Assembly (NCBI RefSeq): GCF_016909495.1
Contig: NZ_JAFBFW010000002.1
Span: 310,001-374,000, forward strand
From: Pantoea coffeiphila
Lineage (GTDB): Bacteria > Pseudomonadota > Gammaproteobacteria > Enterobacterales > Enterobacteriaceae
Length of the DNA: 64,000 nucleotides
Direction of reading: 5' to 3'
Numbering within the stretch: position 1 is the stretch's first letter; the number at the start of each line of letters is the position of its first letter. Below, one piece after another: positions 27,901-38,395 of this stretch. Below the pieces are notes generated by a model. The model was not told the DNA's origin. It worked only from the letters and a program-made list of their open reading frames with translations, and made no database searches. The position numbers and the translations under genes were made by a program.

Positions 27901-30900
27901 GACGCCGATGCGGACGCTGATGCGGATGCCGATGCCGATGCCGATGCTGACGCCGATGCGGATGCCGACGCCGATGCGGATGCCGATGCGGATGCCGACG
28001 CGGATGCCGACGCGGATGCTGATGCGGATGCGGATGCGGACGCGGATGCCGATGCTGATGCCGACGCTGATGCCGATGCCGATGCCGATGCCGATGCGGA
28101 TGCTGATGCCGACGCGGATGCGGATGCAGATGCGGATGCGGATGCTGACGCTGATGCGGATGCCGATGCCGATGCTGACGCCGATGCGGATGCCGATGCC
28201 GATGCCGATGCCGATGCCGACGCCGACGCCGATGCGGATGCCGATGCGGATGCGGATGCGGATGCGGATGCCGATGCCGATGCTGACGCCGATGCCGATG
28301 CGGATGCGGATGCCGACGCCGATGCGGATGCCGATGCGGATGCTGATGCGGATGCGGATGCCGACGCCGACGCCGATGCGGATGCCGACGCCGATGCCGA
28401 TGCCGATGCCGATGCTGATGCCGATGCTGACGCGGATGCGGATGCGGATGCGGATGCCGATGCCGATGCCGATGCTGACGCCGATGCGGATGCCGATGCG
28501 GATGCGGATGCGGATGCGGATGCCGACGCCGATGCGGATGCCGACGCCGACGCCGACGCCGACGCTGATGCCGATGCGGATGCGGATGCCGATGCCGATG
28601 CGGATGCGGATGCGGATGCCGATGCGGATGCCGATGCGGACGCCGATGCGGATGCGGATGCCGATGCCGATGCCGATGCGGATGCGGACGCTGATGCGGA
28701 TGCCGATGCCGATGCGGACGCTGATGCCGATGCTGATGCCGACGCCGATGCGGATGCCGACGCCGATGCGGACGCCGATGCCGATGCGGACGCGGACGCC
28801 GATGCTGACGCCGATGCCGATGCGGATGCGGATGCCGATGCCGATGCCGATGCCGATGCCGATGCCGATGCGGATGCTGACGCCGATGCGGATGCTGACG
28901 CGGATGCCGATGCGGATGCGGATGCGGACGCCGATGCCGATGCCGATGCCGATGCCGATGCCGATGCCGATGCTGACGCCGATGCTGACGCCGATGCGGA
29001 TGCGGATGCGGACGCTGATGCAGATGCGGATGCCGATGCGGATGCCGATGCGGACGCCGATGCGGATGCCGATGCCGATGCGGATGCCGACGCCGATGCT
29101 GACGCCGATGCGGATGCTGATGCCGATGCCGATGCCGATGCTGACGCGGATGCGGATGCAGATGCCGATGCTGACGCCGATGCGGATGCGGATGCCGATG
29201 CCGATGCGGATGCCGACGCCGATGCGGATGCCGATGCGGATGCCGATGCGGATGCCGATGCTGATGCGGATGCCGATGCCGATGCGGATGCCGATGCGGA
29301 TGCTGACGCCGATGCGGACGCCGATGCGGATGCCGATGCGGATGCTGATGCCGATGCCGATGCCGACGCGGATGCAGACGCGGATGCCGATGCTGACGCC
29401 GATGCCGATGCGGATGCGGATGCCGACGCTGATGCCGATGCCGATGCCGATGCCGATGCGGATGCTGACGCCGATGCGGACGCCGATGCGGATGCCGATG
29501 CGGATGCGGATGCCGACGCTGATGCCGATGCCGATGCCGATGCCGATGCCGATGCGGATGCCGATGCGGATGCTGACGCCGATGCGGACGCCGACGCCGA
29601 TGCGGATGCCGATGCCGATGCCGATGCCGATGCGGATGCGGATGCGGATGCCGATGCCGATGCCGATGCCGATGCTGACGCCGATGCCGATGCCGATGCG
29701 GATGCGGATGCGGATGCCGATGCGGACGCGGATGCCGATGCTGACGCCGATGCCGATGCTGACGCCGATGCCGATGCCGATGCGGATGCCGACGCGGATG
29801 CGGATGCCGACGCGGATGCGGATGCCGACGCGGATGCGGACGCGGATGCGGATGCCGATGCGGATGCCGATGCGGATGCTGATGCTGATGCGGATGCCGA
29901 TGCCGACGCCGATGCGGACGCTGACGTTGATGCACCTGACGCACCGGAAGGTCTCGTTGTTAACGCAGGCGGCCTGACCGTAAGCGGTACGGGTGAACCT
30001 GGCTCTGCTGTTACCGTCTATGACGCTAACAACAATGTGATCAGCGTTCCGGGCACCGTGGTTGACGAAGACGGCAACTTCACCGTGACTCTGACTACAC
30101 CTCAGACTAATGGCGAAACCCTGACCGTTACCCTGACCGATGAAGCCGGTAACGAATCACAGCCTGGCACCGTTGAAGCAGACGACACCACACCTCCGGA
30201 TCAGGTTGACGAGCTGAACGTGGCGGAAGACGGCCTGAGCATCAGTGGTACTGGCGAACCGGGTGCGGCAATTACCGTACGCGATGCCGATGGCAACGTG
30301 ATCAGCGTTCCGGGTGCTGTGGTGGGCGAGGACGGTAACTTCACCGTATCCCTGACTTCACCTCAGACCAACGGCGAAACCCTCTCCGTGACCCAGACCG
30401 ACGAAGCAGGTAATCCGTCCGAACCGGCCACCGTTGAAGCGGGCGATACCACGCCTCCGGCGCAGGTTGACGCTCTTGAAGTAGCGGAAGACGGCCTGAG
30501 CATCACGGGTACCGGCGAACCGGGTGCCTCCATCACCGTACGCGATGCTGATGGCAACGTGATCAGTGCACCGGGCGCTGTGGTGGGCGAAGACGGTAAC
30601 TTCACCGTGAACCTGACTTCACCTCAGACCAACGGCGAAACCCTCTCCGTAACCCAGACCGATGAAGCGGGTAACCCGTCCGAACCGGCAACCGTTGAAG
30701 CGGGTGACACCACACCTCCGGCACAGGTTGACGCTCTTGAAGTGGCGGAAGATGGCCTGAGCATCACCGGTACCGGTGAACCGGGTGCCTCTATCACCGT
30801 TCGTGATGCTGATGGCAACATTATCAGCCTGCCGGGCGCCGTGGTAGGCGAAGACGGTAACTTCACTGTGAATCTGAGTATTCCTCAGACCAACGGCGAA

Positions 30901-33900
30901 ACCCTCTCCGTGACCCAGACCGATGAAGCGGGTAACCCTTCCGAACCGGCAACGGTTGACGCGGGTGATACCACGCCTCCGGCACAGGTTGACGCTCTTG
31001 AAGTGGCGGAAGATGGCCTGAGCATCACCGGTACCGGCGAACCGGGAGCTTCCATCATCGTGCGCGATGCTGACGGCAACGTCATCAGCCTCCCGGGTGC
31101 TGTGGTGGGCGAAGACGGTAACTTCACCGTGAATCTGAGCACGCCTCAGACCAACGGCGAAACCCTCTCCGTGACCCAGACCGATGAAGCGGGCAACCCG
31201 TCTGAACCGGCAACGGTTGACGCGGGCGATACCACGCCTCCGGCACAGGTTGACGGTCTGAGTGTGTCCGGTGACGGCCTGACTATTAGCGGTACAGGTG
31301 AACCAGGTGCCACCATCACCGTTCGCGATGCTGACGGCAACATTATCAGCCTGCCGGGCGCTGTAGTGGGCGAAAATGGCAGCTTCTCTGTGAGTCTGGG
31401 TTCGCCTCAGACCAACGGCGAAACCCTGTCCGTGACCCAGACCGATGAAGCGGGCAACCCGTCCGAACCGGCAACGGTTGAAGCGGGCGATAGCACGCCT
31501 CCGGCACAGGTTGACGCTCTTGAAGTGGCGGAAGATGGACTGAGCATTAGCGGTACCGGTGAACCGGGAGCTTCTATCATCGTTCGTGATGCTGACGGCA
31601 ACATTATCAGCCTCCCAGGCGCTGTAGTAGGCGAAGACGGCAACTTCACCGTGAATCTGAGCACGCCTCAGACCAACGGCGAAACCCTGTCCGTGACCCA
31701 GACCGATGAAGCGGGCAACCCATCCGAACCAGCCACCGTTGAAGCGGGCGATACCACGCCTCCGGCACAGGTTGACGCTCTTGAAGTCGCGGAAAATGGC
31801 CTGAGCATCAGCGGTACCGGCGAACCGGGTGCCTCCATCACCGTTCGTGATGCTGATGGTAATCTGCTCAGCCTGCCGGGTGCTGTGGTTGGCGAAGACG
31901 GTAACTTCACCGTACTGCTGAACGCACCACAGACTAACGGTCAGACCCTGTCTGTGATCCAGACCGATGAAGCGGGCAACCCGTCTGAGCCGGCAACGGT
32001 TGACGCGGGCGATACCACGCCTCCGGCGCAGGTTGGCGCTCTTGAAGTGGCGGAAGACGGCCTGAGCATCACCGGTACCGGTGAACCGGGTGCCTCCATC
32101 ACCGTTCGCGATGCTAACAATAACGTCATCAGCCTCCCGGGTGCGGTAGTGGGCGAAGACGGTAACTTCACCGTGACTCTGAGCACGCCTCAGACCAACG
32201 GCGAAACCCTCTCCGTCACCCAGACCGATGAAGCGGGCAACCCGTCCGAACCGGCAACGGTTGACGCGGGTGATACCACGCCTCCGGCGCAGGTTGACGC
32301 TCTTGAAGTGGCGGAAGACGGCCTGAGCATCACCGGTACGGGTGAACCGGGTGCCTCCATCATCGTTCGCGATGCTAACAATAACGTGATTAGCGTAGCG
32401 GGTGCTGTAGTGGGCGAAGACGGTAACTTCACCGTAAATCTGACATCTGCACAGACTAACGGCCAGACACTGACCGTCATCCAGACCGATGAAGCGGGTA
32501 ACCCGTCCGAGCCGGCCACCGTTGATGCGGGCGATACCACGCCACCAATCGCGCCAACGGGTCTGAGTATCACTGAGGATGGTCTGACGATTACCGGTAC
32601 CGGCGAACCGGGTGCCTCCATCACCGTACGCGATGCTAACAATAACGTGATTAGCGTAGCGGGTGCGGTTGTTGGGGAAAACGGTAGCTTTACCGTCACG
32701 CTGTCTTCACCTCAGACCAACGGCCAGCCGCTGACCGTGCTGCAGACCGATGAAGCGGGCAACCCATCGCCAACTGCACCGATCGTCGCTCACGACTCAA
32801 CGCCACCGGATACACCAACCGCGCTGTCAATCAATGCGGCAGGTACGGTGCTGACGGGTACCGGTGAGCCTGGCTCAACGGTGACGGTGAAAGATGTTAA
32901 CGGCAATACCATCAGCCCGGCGAACGTGAAAGTTGGAGAAAACGGTACCTTCACCGTGAATCTGACCACAGCGCAAACCAACGGCACGCAGCTGTCGGTA
33001 ACACTGACTGATGCCGCGAATAACCCATCACAAGTTGGTCATGTCAACGGAGCGGTTCTCGTTTCCGCACATGCCGACCTGGATCAGGTTAACTTCGGAA
33101 CAACATCGTCAACCGTTACCAGCCCAACTACCATCGCACCAGCAAGTGGTTCGGCGGTTCTGAGTGTGGGATTACCGGCACTGCTCGACCTTACTCTGTT
33201 GGGCACTAACCCGCACCTGAGCTTCTCCGTGGGTGCAGGCGATAGCCGTACAATCGGCGTGACCGGTTCGGTTACGGGTGCTCAGCTAGCTTCCACAGTG
33301 AGTGCGGTACTCTACGTACAAAACGCTGCAGGAAACTATGTCAGGGTCGAAAACCCTCACTCCCTGTTCACCACCGTCTTGGCTCTTGGCGGTACAAGGA
33401 GCGGTTCAACCACCTTCACCGTGGCTAACTCGGGTAACTACATCGTCGTGCTGCAGTCTACGGGTGCAAGTGTAGGAACAACGAACGGCCTGAGCGTGAC
33501 AAGCGATACCACGACGTCAACCGTGACTCAGTCGGCGATTGCGGACGGTAACCTGCTTGAGAATGATACCAGCGCAGCTAACGGTAGCATTCCAACTGGT
33601 GCCCATGTGACCACCGTTAACGGTACAACGCTGCTGGCATCGGGTTACACCTCCATTACCACTACATATGGGGTACTGCAGGTTAACCAGGCGGGTGACT
33701 ACATCTTCACGCTGAACTCCGGCCTGAAAGTCACGTCTCTGCCTCCAAATGTTACCTACACCTATCAGATTGTCGACCATCACGGCGTCACGTCCGGCGC
33801 TAACCTGGTGATCACACTGCACAATGGTGTGGCAACGTTCAGCTCGCTGATGGCACTGGATTCACTTGACGGTCTGGACGGTGATACGTCTGTGCACGGC

Positions 33901-34548
33901 AACGTTCACGATGGCGATAACATCAATCATTCCGGCGCAACGCTGGGCATTGATGGCATCAGCCTGAGTGAAACCGGTACGGAAACCACCACGGTCGACG
34001 GTCTGTACGGAACGCTGACTATCAACGCTGACGGTTCCTACAGTTATGCACTTAACGAAGGAATTACAGCGGCTGATATCACCAGCAAAGAGGTGTTCTC
34101 TTACACCCTGACCGACACCGATGGAACGGTAACGCTGAATTCACTGACCATTGATTTGGCTCCAACAATCAACGGCACCAGTGAAGACGACTCTGTCTCT
34201 GGCAGTGCCTACAACGACACCTTCACGCTGGGTGACGGAGCAGACACGGTGGTTTACCACCTGCTGGATCAAGAGGATTCAACCGGCGGCAACGGTGCGG
34301 ATACCTGGACCGACTTCACCGTCGGCGAAGACCACATCGATGTCAGTGAACTGCTGCAGGGCTGGGACGGTTCGGCCGCCACCATCGGGAACTATGTCTC
34401 GGTAGAACATACCGACGACGGCAATACCGTGGTGTCGATTGACCGTGACGGTGCAGGAACGCAGTACGACTCAACCGAACTGATTACTCTCGAAAATGTG
34501 ACCGTTACCCTGGACGAATTGCTGCAACAGCACAATACTTCCGTGTAA
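24991..34548 (+). CDS. Giant BapA-like type I-secreted adhesin with a 749-unit Asp-Ala stalk
   Basis: This 3185-residue protein is built as follows. Residues 1-110 form a beta-rich BapA-prefix-like domain. A Gly/Ala-rich hydrophobic segment (115-135, [14 protein letters not shown]) is next, then an acidic linker. Residues 147-1644 are pure Asp-Ala. Twelve Ig-like (BapA/Big_6-type) repeats of 87 residues (about 1650-2690) carry the core GTGEPG...TVRDA...GNFTV. The last 495 residues contain VCBS-like beta domains and a type I secretion C-terminal target with GGNGAD (3099-3104) and an acidic Asp/Leu-rich tail. BapA- and LapA-like proteins are exported by TolC/HlyB/HlyD systems and mediate biofilm formation; matching genes follow. 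The ATG has GGGAG 8 bases upstream. The extreme DA tract is the main oddity. Confidence 0.93.
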   Translation: MNNIAVTVKDGGATSSVSADQVNLTAPSVVKLQLERSEIAATTRSGNDLIVTLHSGEKVVLQNFFVADAEGHTSDLVLEDSQGALWWVQDPATGFHFESIADIDGLLLGGAESNYAAGLAFAGAGLLGIGAMFLGESDDHNNSDDSDADADADADADADADADADADADADADADADADADADADADADADADADADADADADADADADADADADADADADADADADADADADADADADADADADADADADADADADADADADADADADADADADADADADADADADADADADADADADADADADADADADADADADADADADADADADADADADADADADADADADADADADADADADADADADADADADADADADADADADADADADADADADADADADADADADADADADADADADADADADADADADADADADADADADADADADADADADADADADADADADADADADADADADADADADADADADADADADADADADADADADADADADADADADADADADADADADADADADADADADADADADADADADADADADADADADADADADADADADADADADADADADADADADADADADADADADADADADADADADADADADADADADADADADADADADADADADADADADADADADADADADADADADADADADADADADADADADADADADADADADADADADADADADADADADADADADADADADADADADADADADADADADADADADADADADADADADADADADADADADADADADADADADADADADADADADADADADADADADADADADADADADADADADADADADADADADADADADADADADADADADADADADADADADADADADADADADADADADADADADADADADADADADADADADADADADADADADADADADADADADADADADADADADADADADADADADADADADADADADADADADADADADADADADADADADADADADADADADADADADADADADADADADADADADADADADADADADADADADADADADADADADADADADADADADADADADADADADADADADADADADADADADADADADADADADADADADADADADADADADADADADADADADADADADADADADADADADADADADADADADADADADADADADADADADADADADADADADADADADADADADADADADADADADADADADADADADADADADADADADADADADADADADADADADADADADADADADADADADADADADADADADADADADADADADADADADADADADADADADADADADADADADADADADADADADADADADADADADADADADADADADADADADADADADADADADADADADADADADADADADADADADADADADADADADADADADADADADADADADADADADADADADADADADADADADADADADADADADADADADADADADADADADADADADADADADADADADADADADADADADADADADADADADADADADADADADADADADADADADADADADADADADADADADADADADADADADADADADADADADADADADADADADADADADADVDAPDAPEGLVVNAGGLTVSGTGEPGSAVTVYDANNNVISVPGTVVDEDGNFTVTLTTPQTNGETLTVTLTDEAGNESQPGTVEADDTTPPDQVDELNVAEDGLSISGTGEPGAAITVRDADGNVISVPGAVVGEDGNFTVSLTSPQTNGETLSVTQTDEAGNPSEPATVEAGDTTPPAQVDALEVAEDGLSITGTGEPGASITVRDADGNVISAPGAVVGEDGNFTVNLTSPQTNGETLSVTQTDEAGNPSEPATVEAGDTTPPAQVDALEVAEDGLSITGTGEPGASITVRDADGNIISLPGAVVGEDGNFTVNLSIPQTNGETLSVTQTDEAGNPSEPATVDAGDTTPPAQVDALEVAEDGLSITGTGEPGASIIVRDADGNVISLPGAVVGEDGNFTVNLSTPQTNGETLSVTQTDEAGNPSEPATVDAGDTTPPAQVDGLSVSGDGLTISGTGEPGATITVRDADGNIISLPGAVVGENGSFSVSLGSPQTNGETLSVTQTDEAGNPSEPATVEAGDSTPPAQVDALEVAEDGLSISGTGEPGASIIVRDADGNIISLPGAVVGEDGNFTVNLSTPQTNGETLSVTQTDEAGNPSEPATVEAGDTTPPAQVDALEVAENGLSISGTGEPGASITVRDADGNLLSLPGAVVGEDGNFTVLLNAPQTNGQTLSVIQTDEAGNPSEPATVDAGDTTPPAQVGALEVAEDGLSITGTGEPGASITVRDANNNVISLPGAVVGEDGNFTVTLSTPQTNGETLSVTQTDEAGNPSEPATVDAGDTTPPAQVDALEVAEDGLSITGTGEPGASIIVRDANNNVISVAGAVVGEDGNFTVNLTSAQTNGQTLTVIQTDEAGNPSEPATVDAGDTTPPIAPTGLSITEDGLTITGTGEPGASITVRDANNNVISVAGAVVGENGSFTVTLSSPQTNGQPLTVLQTDEAGNPSPTAPIVAHDSTPPDTPTALSINAAGTVLTGTGEPGSTVTVKDVNGNTISPANVKVGENGTFTVNLTTAQTNGTQLSVTLTDAANNPSQVGHVNGAVLVSAHADLDQVNFGTTSSTVTSPTTIAPASGSAVLSVGLPALLDLTLLGTNPHLSFSVGAGDSRTIGVTGSVTGAQLASTVSAVLYVQNAAGNYVRVENPHSLFTTVLALGGTRSGSTTFTVANSGNYIVVLQSTGASVGTTNGLSVTSDTTTSTVTQSAIADGNLLENDTSAANGSIPTGAHVTTVNGTTLLASGYTSITTTYGVLQVNQAGDYIFTLNSGLKVTSLPPNVTYTYQIVDHHGVTSGANLVITLHNGVATFSSLMALDSLDGLDGDTSVHGNVHDGDNINHSGATLGIDGISLSETGTETTTVDGLYGTLTINADGSYSYALNEGITAADITSKEVFSYTLTDTDGTVTLNSLTIDLAPTINGTSEDDSVSGSAYNDTFTLGDGADTVVYHLLDQEDSTGGNGADTWTDFTVGEDHIDVSELLQGWDGSAATIGNYVSVEHTDDGNTVVSIDRDGAGTQYDSTELITLENVTVTLDELLQQHNTSV
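25429..29922 (+). repeat. 4494-bp GAYGCN array encoding (Asp-Ala)749
   Basis: Every codon pair reads GAT/GAC followed by GCC/GCG/GCT/GCA, with no other residue from 25429 to 29922. The next pair is Asp-Val, then Asp-Ala-Pro. GCC and GCG dominate, GCT is moderate, and GCA occurs only about nine times. Perfect tandem units at DNA level are short, for example an 18-bp unit repeated four times at 25681-25752, but longer dispersed duplications exist (26671-26886 compared with 27901-28194). Indels of any number of 6-bp units keep the frame. Confidence 0.97.
29938..33060 (+). repeat. Twelve tandem 261-bp (87-residue) Ig-like repeats
   Basis: Repeat boundaries fall at 29938, 30199 and every 261 bp to 32809, the last unit being slightly short. 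Each unit starts after TTPP and contains GTGEPG, VRDA (or YDAN), [20 protein letters not shown] and TDEAGN. Units 3-5, 7, 9 and 10 are almost identical, while units 1, 11 and 12 have diverged, as expected for an array homogenised in its middle. Confidence 0.93.
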
Positions 34549-34571
34549 CTAATGTTTGAGGGATATTTCAG

Positions 34572-34589
34572 TGGCACAGGGATGTGCCA
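34572..34589 (+). promoter_or_regulatory. Hairpin 1 after the adhesin gene
   Basis: TGGCACA, a GGGA loop and TGTGCCA form a 7-bp stem 24 bases after the adhesin stop. It is followed by A residues rather than U residues, so it is not an intrinsic terminator. It could protect an mRNA 3' end. Confidence 0.45.
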
Positions 34590-34610
34590 AAAAATGTAAC
34601 GTTATTTACT

Positions 34611-34649
34611 AACGGGGGTAGTGCAGCCGAGGGCTGCCGCACCCCCGTT
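34611..34649 (+). terminator. Strong hairpin between adhesin and secretion genes
   Basis: AACGGGGGT...GTGCAGCC pairs with GGCTGC...ACCCCCGTT through about 17 base pairs with single-base bulges and a GAG loop. Only three U residues follow. It may act as a partial terminator or RNA-end stabiliser that sets adhesin mRNA above secretion-gene mRNA; this is an inference. Confidence 0.55.
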
Positions 34650-34766
34650 TCCTGTTACGGTTTGCCTGAAGGAGTACGCGGATTGTTAAATGTTACAACA
34701 GTAAAACCCCGCAGACGGGTGAAGCATGTAAGAGATCAGCAACAGCGAACAGGAAAAAGAATTTCT

Positions 34767-36200
34767 ATGATTCGTCGCGTAAAACGCAGTACGGCAGGCT
34801 TATTAATGCTGACCGGTGCTTTATTTCCACTGGCTCCGGCCCAGGCCGAAGAGCTGGATGAAGATTCCTCCTCGCGCATCAGCGCACAATATCTTGTTTC
34901 ACAACAGGAATTACCCAGTCTTAACGGTGAAATCACCGAACCCATTATCGAAAATAGCTCACAACCCCTGGATATCACCAAAGCGGTGCAGCGCGCGGTA
35001 CAGTGGCACCCCGCGATCAGTGAACAGGTGGGAAAGCTGTTTGAGCAGAACGAGCAGGTCAATTACGCCCGCTCCAAGTACTACCCGCAAATCAGCGGTG
35101 GAATGAACAACGGCATTACCAACACGTACAGTGGACACGGTTACAGCCCGTCGCTGGTGCTTTCGCTTTCACAGATGCTGTATGACTTCGGAAAAGTTGA
35201 CAGTTCGGTGCGTTCCGCGAATGCCGGCGTGGCACAACAGCAGGCTAAAGTATTGGTGAGCATCGATCAGGTCGCTCATGATACGGCCGCCGCACTCGTT
35301 CAGGTTCAGGGCTATCAGGAACTGGTTGCTATCGCGCAGGCGCAACTCGACTCGCTTAACACCATCGGTGGCCTGGCGCGTGAACGTAACGATCAGGGGG
35401 CCAGTTCCCTCTCCGATGTGGTACAGACCAACACCCGTATTGAAGGCGCACGCGCCACGCTGATGCAGTATCGCGCGAACCTTGACCGCTGGCGCGCAAC
35501 GCTGGCCACCTATCTTGGCTGGAAAGCCGTGAACCGCGTCAATAATGATTTCCCTCCAAAGCTGGGGAAAGCCTGTGAAGTTACCCAGGTTGACGATCGC
35601 TTAATACCTTCCGTGCTGGCGGCCTGGGCACAAGCCAATCAGGCACAGGCCCAGTTGGATTACGCCAATGCTCAGCGGATGCCGACCATCTCCCTGGAGC
35701 CGGAAGTCACTCACTACCTCAACGATCGCTATCCAAATAATCAGTCGCTGGATCGTACTCAGTACTCCGCCTATGTGCGGGTGCAGATGCCGCTGTATCA
35801 GGGCGGCGGTCTTGACGCGCAGCGCGCGGCGGCAGCACACACGCTGGAAGCCGCCAATGCGATGGTTCGCTCTGCCCGCCTGGATGCACGTCAGCAGCTC
35901 AGCGCTTCGCAGAATGAGTCGATGAGCCTCAGCACGACGCTGGCCATTCAGGCCCGTCAACAGGCACTCGGTGAAAAAACCCGCGAGCTGTATCAACAGC
36001 AGTATCTGCAGCTTGGCACCCGTCAGCTGCTCGACGTGCTGAACGCCGAGCAGGAAATTTATCAGTCCCGTTTTACCGAGCAGCAGACCATCGCCCAGCT
36101 GCGCACCCTGCAGCTGGACTGTCTGTACAGCACGGGGCATATCCGAAGTGCCTTTGCACTGGATAATCAGAAGATCCAGCAGGTGGAGATCCAACCATGA
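34767..36200 (+). CDS. TolC-family outer-membrane factor of the type I secretion system
   Basis: This 477-residue protein has a signal peptide (MIRRVKRSTAGLLMLTGALF, cleaved after PAQA) and the duplicated helical-hairpin pattern of outer-membrane efflux proteins: ALVQVQGYQELVAIAQAQLDSL, NDQGASSLSDVVQTNTRIEG, and near the end LGTRQLLDVLNAEQEIYQSR. It would form the trimeric outer-membrane channel for adhesin export. I chose the ATG at 34767 because it begins a standard signal peptide. A TTG at 34683 has a good GAAGGAG site and would add 28 basic residues, so the start is not fully settled. It overlaps the ABC gene by 4 bases. Confidence 0.9.
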   Translation: MIRRVKRSTAGLLMLTGALFPLAPAQAEELDEDSSSRISAQYLVSQQELPSLNGEITEPIIENSSQPLDITKAVQRAVQWHPAISEQVGKLFEQNEQVNYARSKYYPQISGGMNNGITNTYSGHGYSPSLVLSLSQMLYDFGKVDSSVRSANAGVAQQQAKVLVSIDQVAHDTAAALVQVQGYQELVAIAQAQLDSLNTIGGLARERNDQGASSLSDVVQTNTRIEGARATLMQYRANLDRWRATLATYLGWKAVNRVNNDFPPKLGKACEVTQVDDRLIPSVLAAWAQANQAQAQLDYANAQRMPTISLEPEVTHYLNDRYPNNQSLDRTQYSAYVRVQMPLYQGGGLDAQRAAAAHTLEAANAMVRSARLDARQQLSASQNESMSLSTTLAIQARQQALGEKTRELYQQQYLQLGTRQLLDVLNAEQEIYQSRFTEQQTIAQLRTLQLDCLYSTGHIRSAFALDNQKIQQVEIQP

Positions 36201-38395
36201 GTCAGCTGCACCAGGAACCTCTCGAACCCGATAACGGCGAGAATAATAATGAGAAAAGCCATCTTCACGACTGGGTGACTGCCATTGGACACATCGCCAG
36301 ACACTACCGTCTGGAATATTCCCCCGGCGGCCTGCAGGCTGCGGCCAGCTGGCAGATGGATAAACCCCTGGCTTCGGTGATCCAGAACCTCGGTCGCCAG
36401 GCCGGGCTGTCAGGGCGCTTGCTGAATGAAAAAGACAGTGAGATCTCTAACTGGCGGCTGCCGCTGGTGATCCAGCTGAAAGACGGCCAGGTGGGAATTA
36501 TCGAAAGCTATGACGGCCTGGACACCGTCGGCGTCAGTTTTATCAGCGATGCCCAGCTGGTGACCCAACTGCCGTTTTCCGAACTGCTGCCGGAAATCCG
36601 CCATATTGCCGCCTTCCGCCCGGTCGCTGTAGCAAAAGATATCCGTGCCGACCGCTATCTGGCCGATTACACGCCAAACTGGCTGCGCAACCTGGTACTG
36701 CGCGATATCCGCCCCTACTGGTATGTGATGCTGGCCTCGCTGATCATTAATATTATGGCGCTGTCCGGCATCGTTTTCTCGATGCAGGTGTATGACCGGG
36801 TGATCCCGGCGCAGTCTTACCCAACGCTGTATGTGCTGTTCGGCGGCGTGATGATTGCGATCCTGTTCTCATTTATTATGCGTATTGCGCGCGGGCATAT
36901 TACCGACCTGTTGGGAAAACGCGCCGATTTGCGCGTCTCAGACCGCGTATTTGGCCACGCGCTGCGCCTGCGTAACAGCGCGGTCCCCCGCTCTACCGGT
37001 AGTTTTATTTCCCAGGTGCGCGAGCTGGAGCAGGTACGCGAAATGGTCACCTCCAGCACCGTTTCCGCCATCGTCGATATGCCGTTCTTCCTGCTGTTTA
37101 TGGGCGTTCTGGTGGTGATTTCCCCGCATCTGGCGTGGATAGCCCCGGTCGCCACCATCCTGATGCTGGTTCCTGGTCTGTTACTGCAAAAGAAACTGGC
37201 CCGTCTGGCGCGTCAGTCCTCGCTGGAAACCACCCTGCGTAACGCCATTTTGGTAGAAAGCCTGCAGGGACTGGAAGATATCAAACTGATGCAGGCCGAG
37301 CAGCGCTTCCAGCAGCAGTGGAACAGCTACATTCAGATCACCGCGCAGTCCGGTTTAAAAACCCGCCGCCTGACCCAGGGGCTGATCAGCTGGGGGATGA
37401 CGGTACAGAATCTTGTCTATGCCACGGTAGTGATGATCGGTGCCCCGATGGTGATTGAGGGTGAAATTACCACCGGTGCTATCGTTGCGGCCTCAATGCT
37501 CTCTTCGCGCATGATTGCGCCGATGACCAGCCTGTGCGGCGTGCTGGCCCGCTGGCAGCAGGTCAAATCGGCGAAGGACGGTCTGGATAACATCATGCAG
37601 CTACCGGTGGAAAACGGCGGCGATGAAGCCCGCGTCCACTGCGCCACGCTGTATGGCGACTATCAGTTTAAATCCGCCGTGTTCCGCTACGACCTGGATT
37701 CCAATCAGATACCGCTGCGCGTAGCCAAGCTGGAGATTCGCCGCGGCGAGCGTATTGCGGTACTCGGCCGTAACGGGGCCGGTAAATCCACTTTCCTACA
37801 GGCGCTGGCCGGTGGGGTTGAGCTGGCTGAAGGTGAGCTGAGGTTAGATAACCTCAGCCTGCCGCATATCGACGTGGCCGATCTGCGCCGCAACGTCGGC
37901 CTGTTAACGCAGAACGCCCGCATGTTCCACGGTACGCTGCGCGACAATCTGACGATGGGTGCCCCTCATGCCCGCGACGAGGATATCTTTGCGGTGCTGG
38001 AAGTCTGCGGCGCGGCCGACTTTATCAAGCGCCTGCCGCTGGGGCTGGAACATAAAATTATGGAGGGCGGGCTGGGCCTTTCCGGTGGGCAACGTCAGTC
38101 CATTCTGCTGGCGCGTATGCTGCTGCGCGATCCCAATATTGTCCTGCTTGATGAACCCACCGCCTCTCTGGATGAACACACCGAACGTGACTTCCTGCAG
38201 CGCCTGAGCGGCTGGCTGGCCGGTCGTACGCTGATTATTGCCACCCACCGCGCCGCCGTGCTGGAGCTGGCCGAACGCGTGCTGGTGCTGAAAGATGGTG
38301 CGCTGGTAATGGATGCACCGAAGGATAAAGCAATGAATCGTGCCGAAGAGAAAAAACGCACTCAGGAGATCGGTGATGAAAGCAAATTTGCCTGA
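36197..38395 (+). CDS. Type I secretion ABC transporter (permease-ATPase, LapB/HlyB type)
   Basis: This 732-residue protein has an N-terminal C39-like domain (about 20-150) without a catalytic Cys, so it would bind substrate rather than cleave a leader. Six membrane spans (about 170-460) and an ATPase domain follow. Walker A is GRNGAGKST (about residue 523), the signature is LSGGQRQ (about 628) and Walker B is IVLLDEP (about 648), followed by the switch His in IIATHR. It powers export of the C-terminally tagged adhesin. The ATG overlaps the preceding stop (ATGA), showing translational coupling. Confidence 0.93.
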   Translation: MSQLHQEPLEPDNGENNNEKSHLHDWVTAIGHIARHYRLEYSPGGLQAAASWQMDKPLASVIQNLGRQAGLSGRLLNEKDSEISNWRLPLVIQLKDGQVGIIESYDGLDTVGVSFISDAQLVTQLPFSELLPEIRHIAAFRPVAVAKDIRADRYLADYTPNWLRNLVLRDIRPYWYVMLASLIINIMALSGIVFSMQVYDRVIPAQSYPTLYVLFGGVMIAILFSFIMRIARGHITDLLGKRADLRVSDRVFGHALRLRNSAVPRSTGSFISQVRELEQVREMVTSSTVSAIVDMPFFLLFMGVLVVISPHLAWIAPVATILMLVPGLLLQKKLARLARQSSLETTLRNAILVESLQGLEDIKLMQAEQRFQQQWNSYIQITAQSGLKTRRLTQGLISWGMTVQNLVYATVVMIGAPMVIEGEITTGAIVAASMLSSRMIAPMTSLCGVLARWQQVKSAKDGLDNIMQLPVENGGDEARVHCATLYGDYQFKSAVFRYDLDSNQIPLRVAKLEIRRGERIAVLGRNGAGKSTFLQALAGGVELAEGELRLDNLSLPHIDVADLRRNVGLLTQNARMFHGTLRDNLTMGAPHARDEDIFAVLEVCGAADFIKRLPLGLEHKIMEGGLGLSGGQRQSILLARMLLRDPNIVLLDEPTASLDEHTERDFLQRLSGWLAGRTLIIATHRAAVLELAERVLVLKDGALVMDAPKDKAMNRAEEKKRTQEIGDESKFA

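Noticed and set aside
25429-29922. CRISPR array or non-coding satellite
   Set aside because: There are no spacers between constant repeats, and the unit is a 6-bp codon pair in frame with flanking protein domains.
25328-29944. 1538-codon minus-strand ORF rich in His, Arg and Pro, antisense to the DA tract
   Set aside because: The repeat GAYGCN cannot form stop codons in the reverse frames, so the frame is open by composition alone. It has no domain, ribosome-binding site or promoter of note.
25379-29977. 1532-codon plus-strand ORF of Met/Pro/Arg/Thr/Leu in the second frame of the DA tract
   Set aside because: It is forced open by the same repeat composition and covers the adhesin gene, whose frame is supported by secretion and Ig domains.
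30363-32987. Series of 80- to 169-codon minus-strand ORFs at 261-bp spacing
   Set aside because: They mirror the Ig-like repeat units of the adhesin and are shadows of repeated coding DNA.
34584-34766. Longer N-terminus for the TolC-like protein
   Set aside because: The first 61 residues include the intergenic hairpin sequence and would bury the signal peptide. A TTG at 34683 remains possible and is noted in the gene entry.
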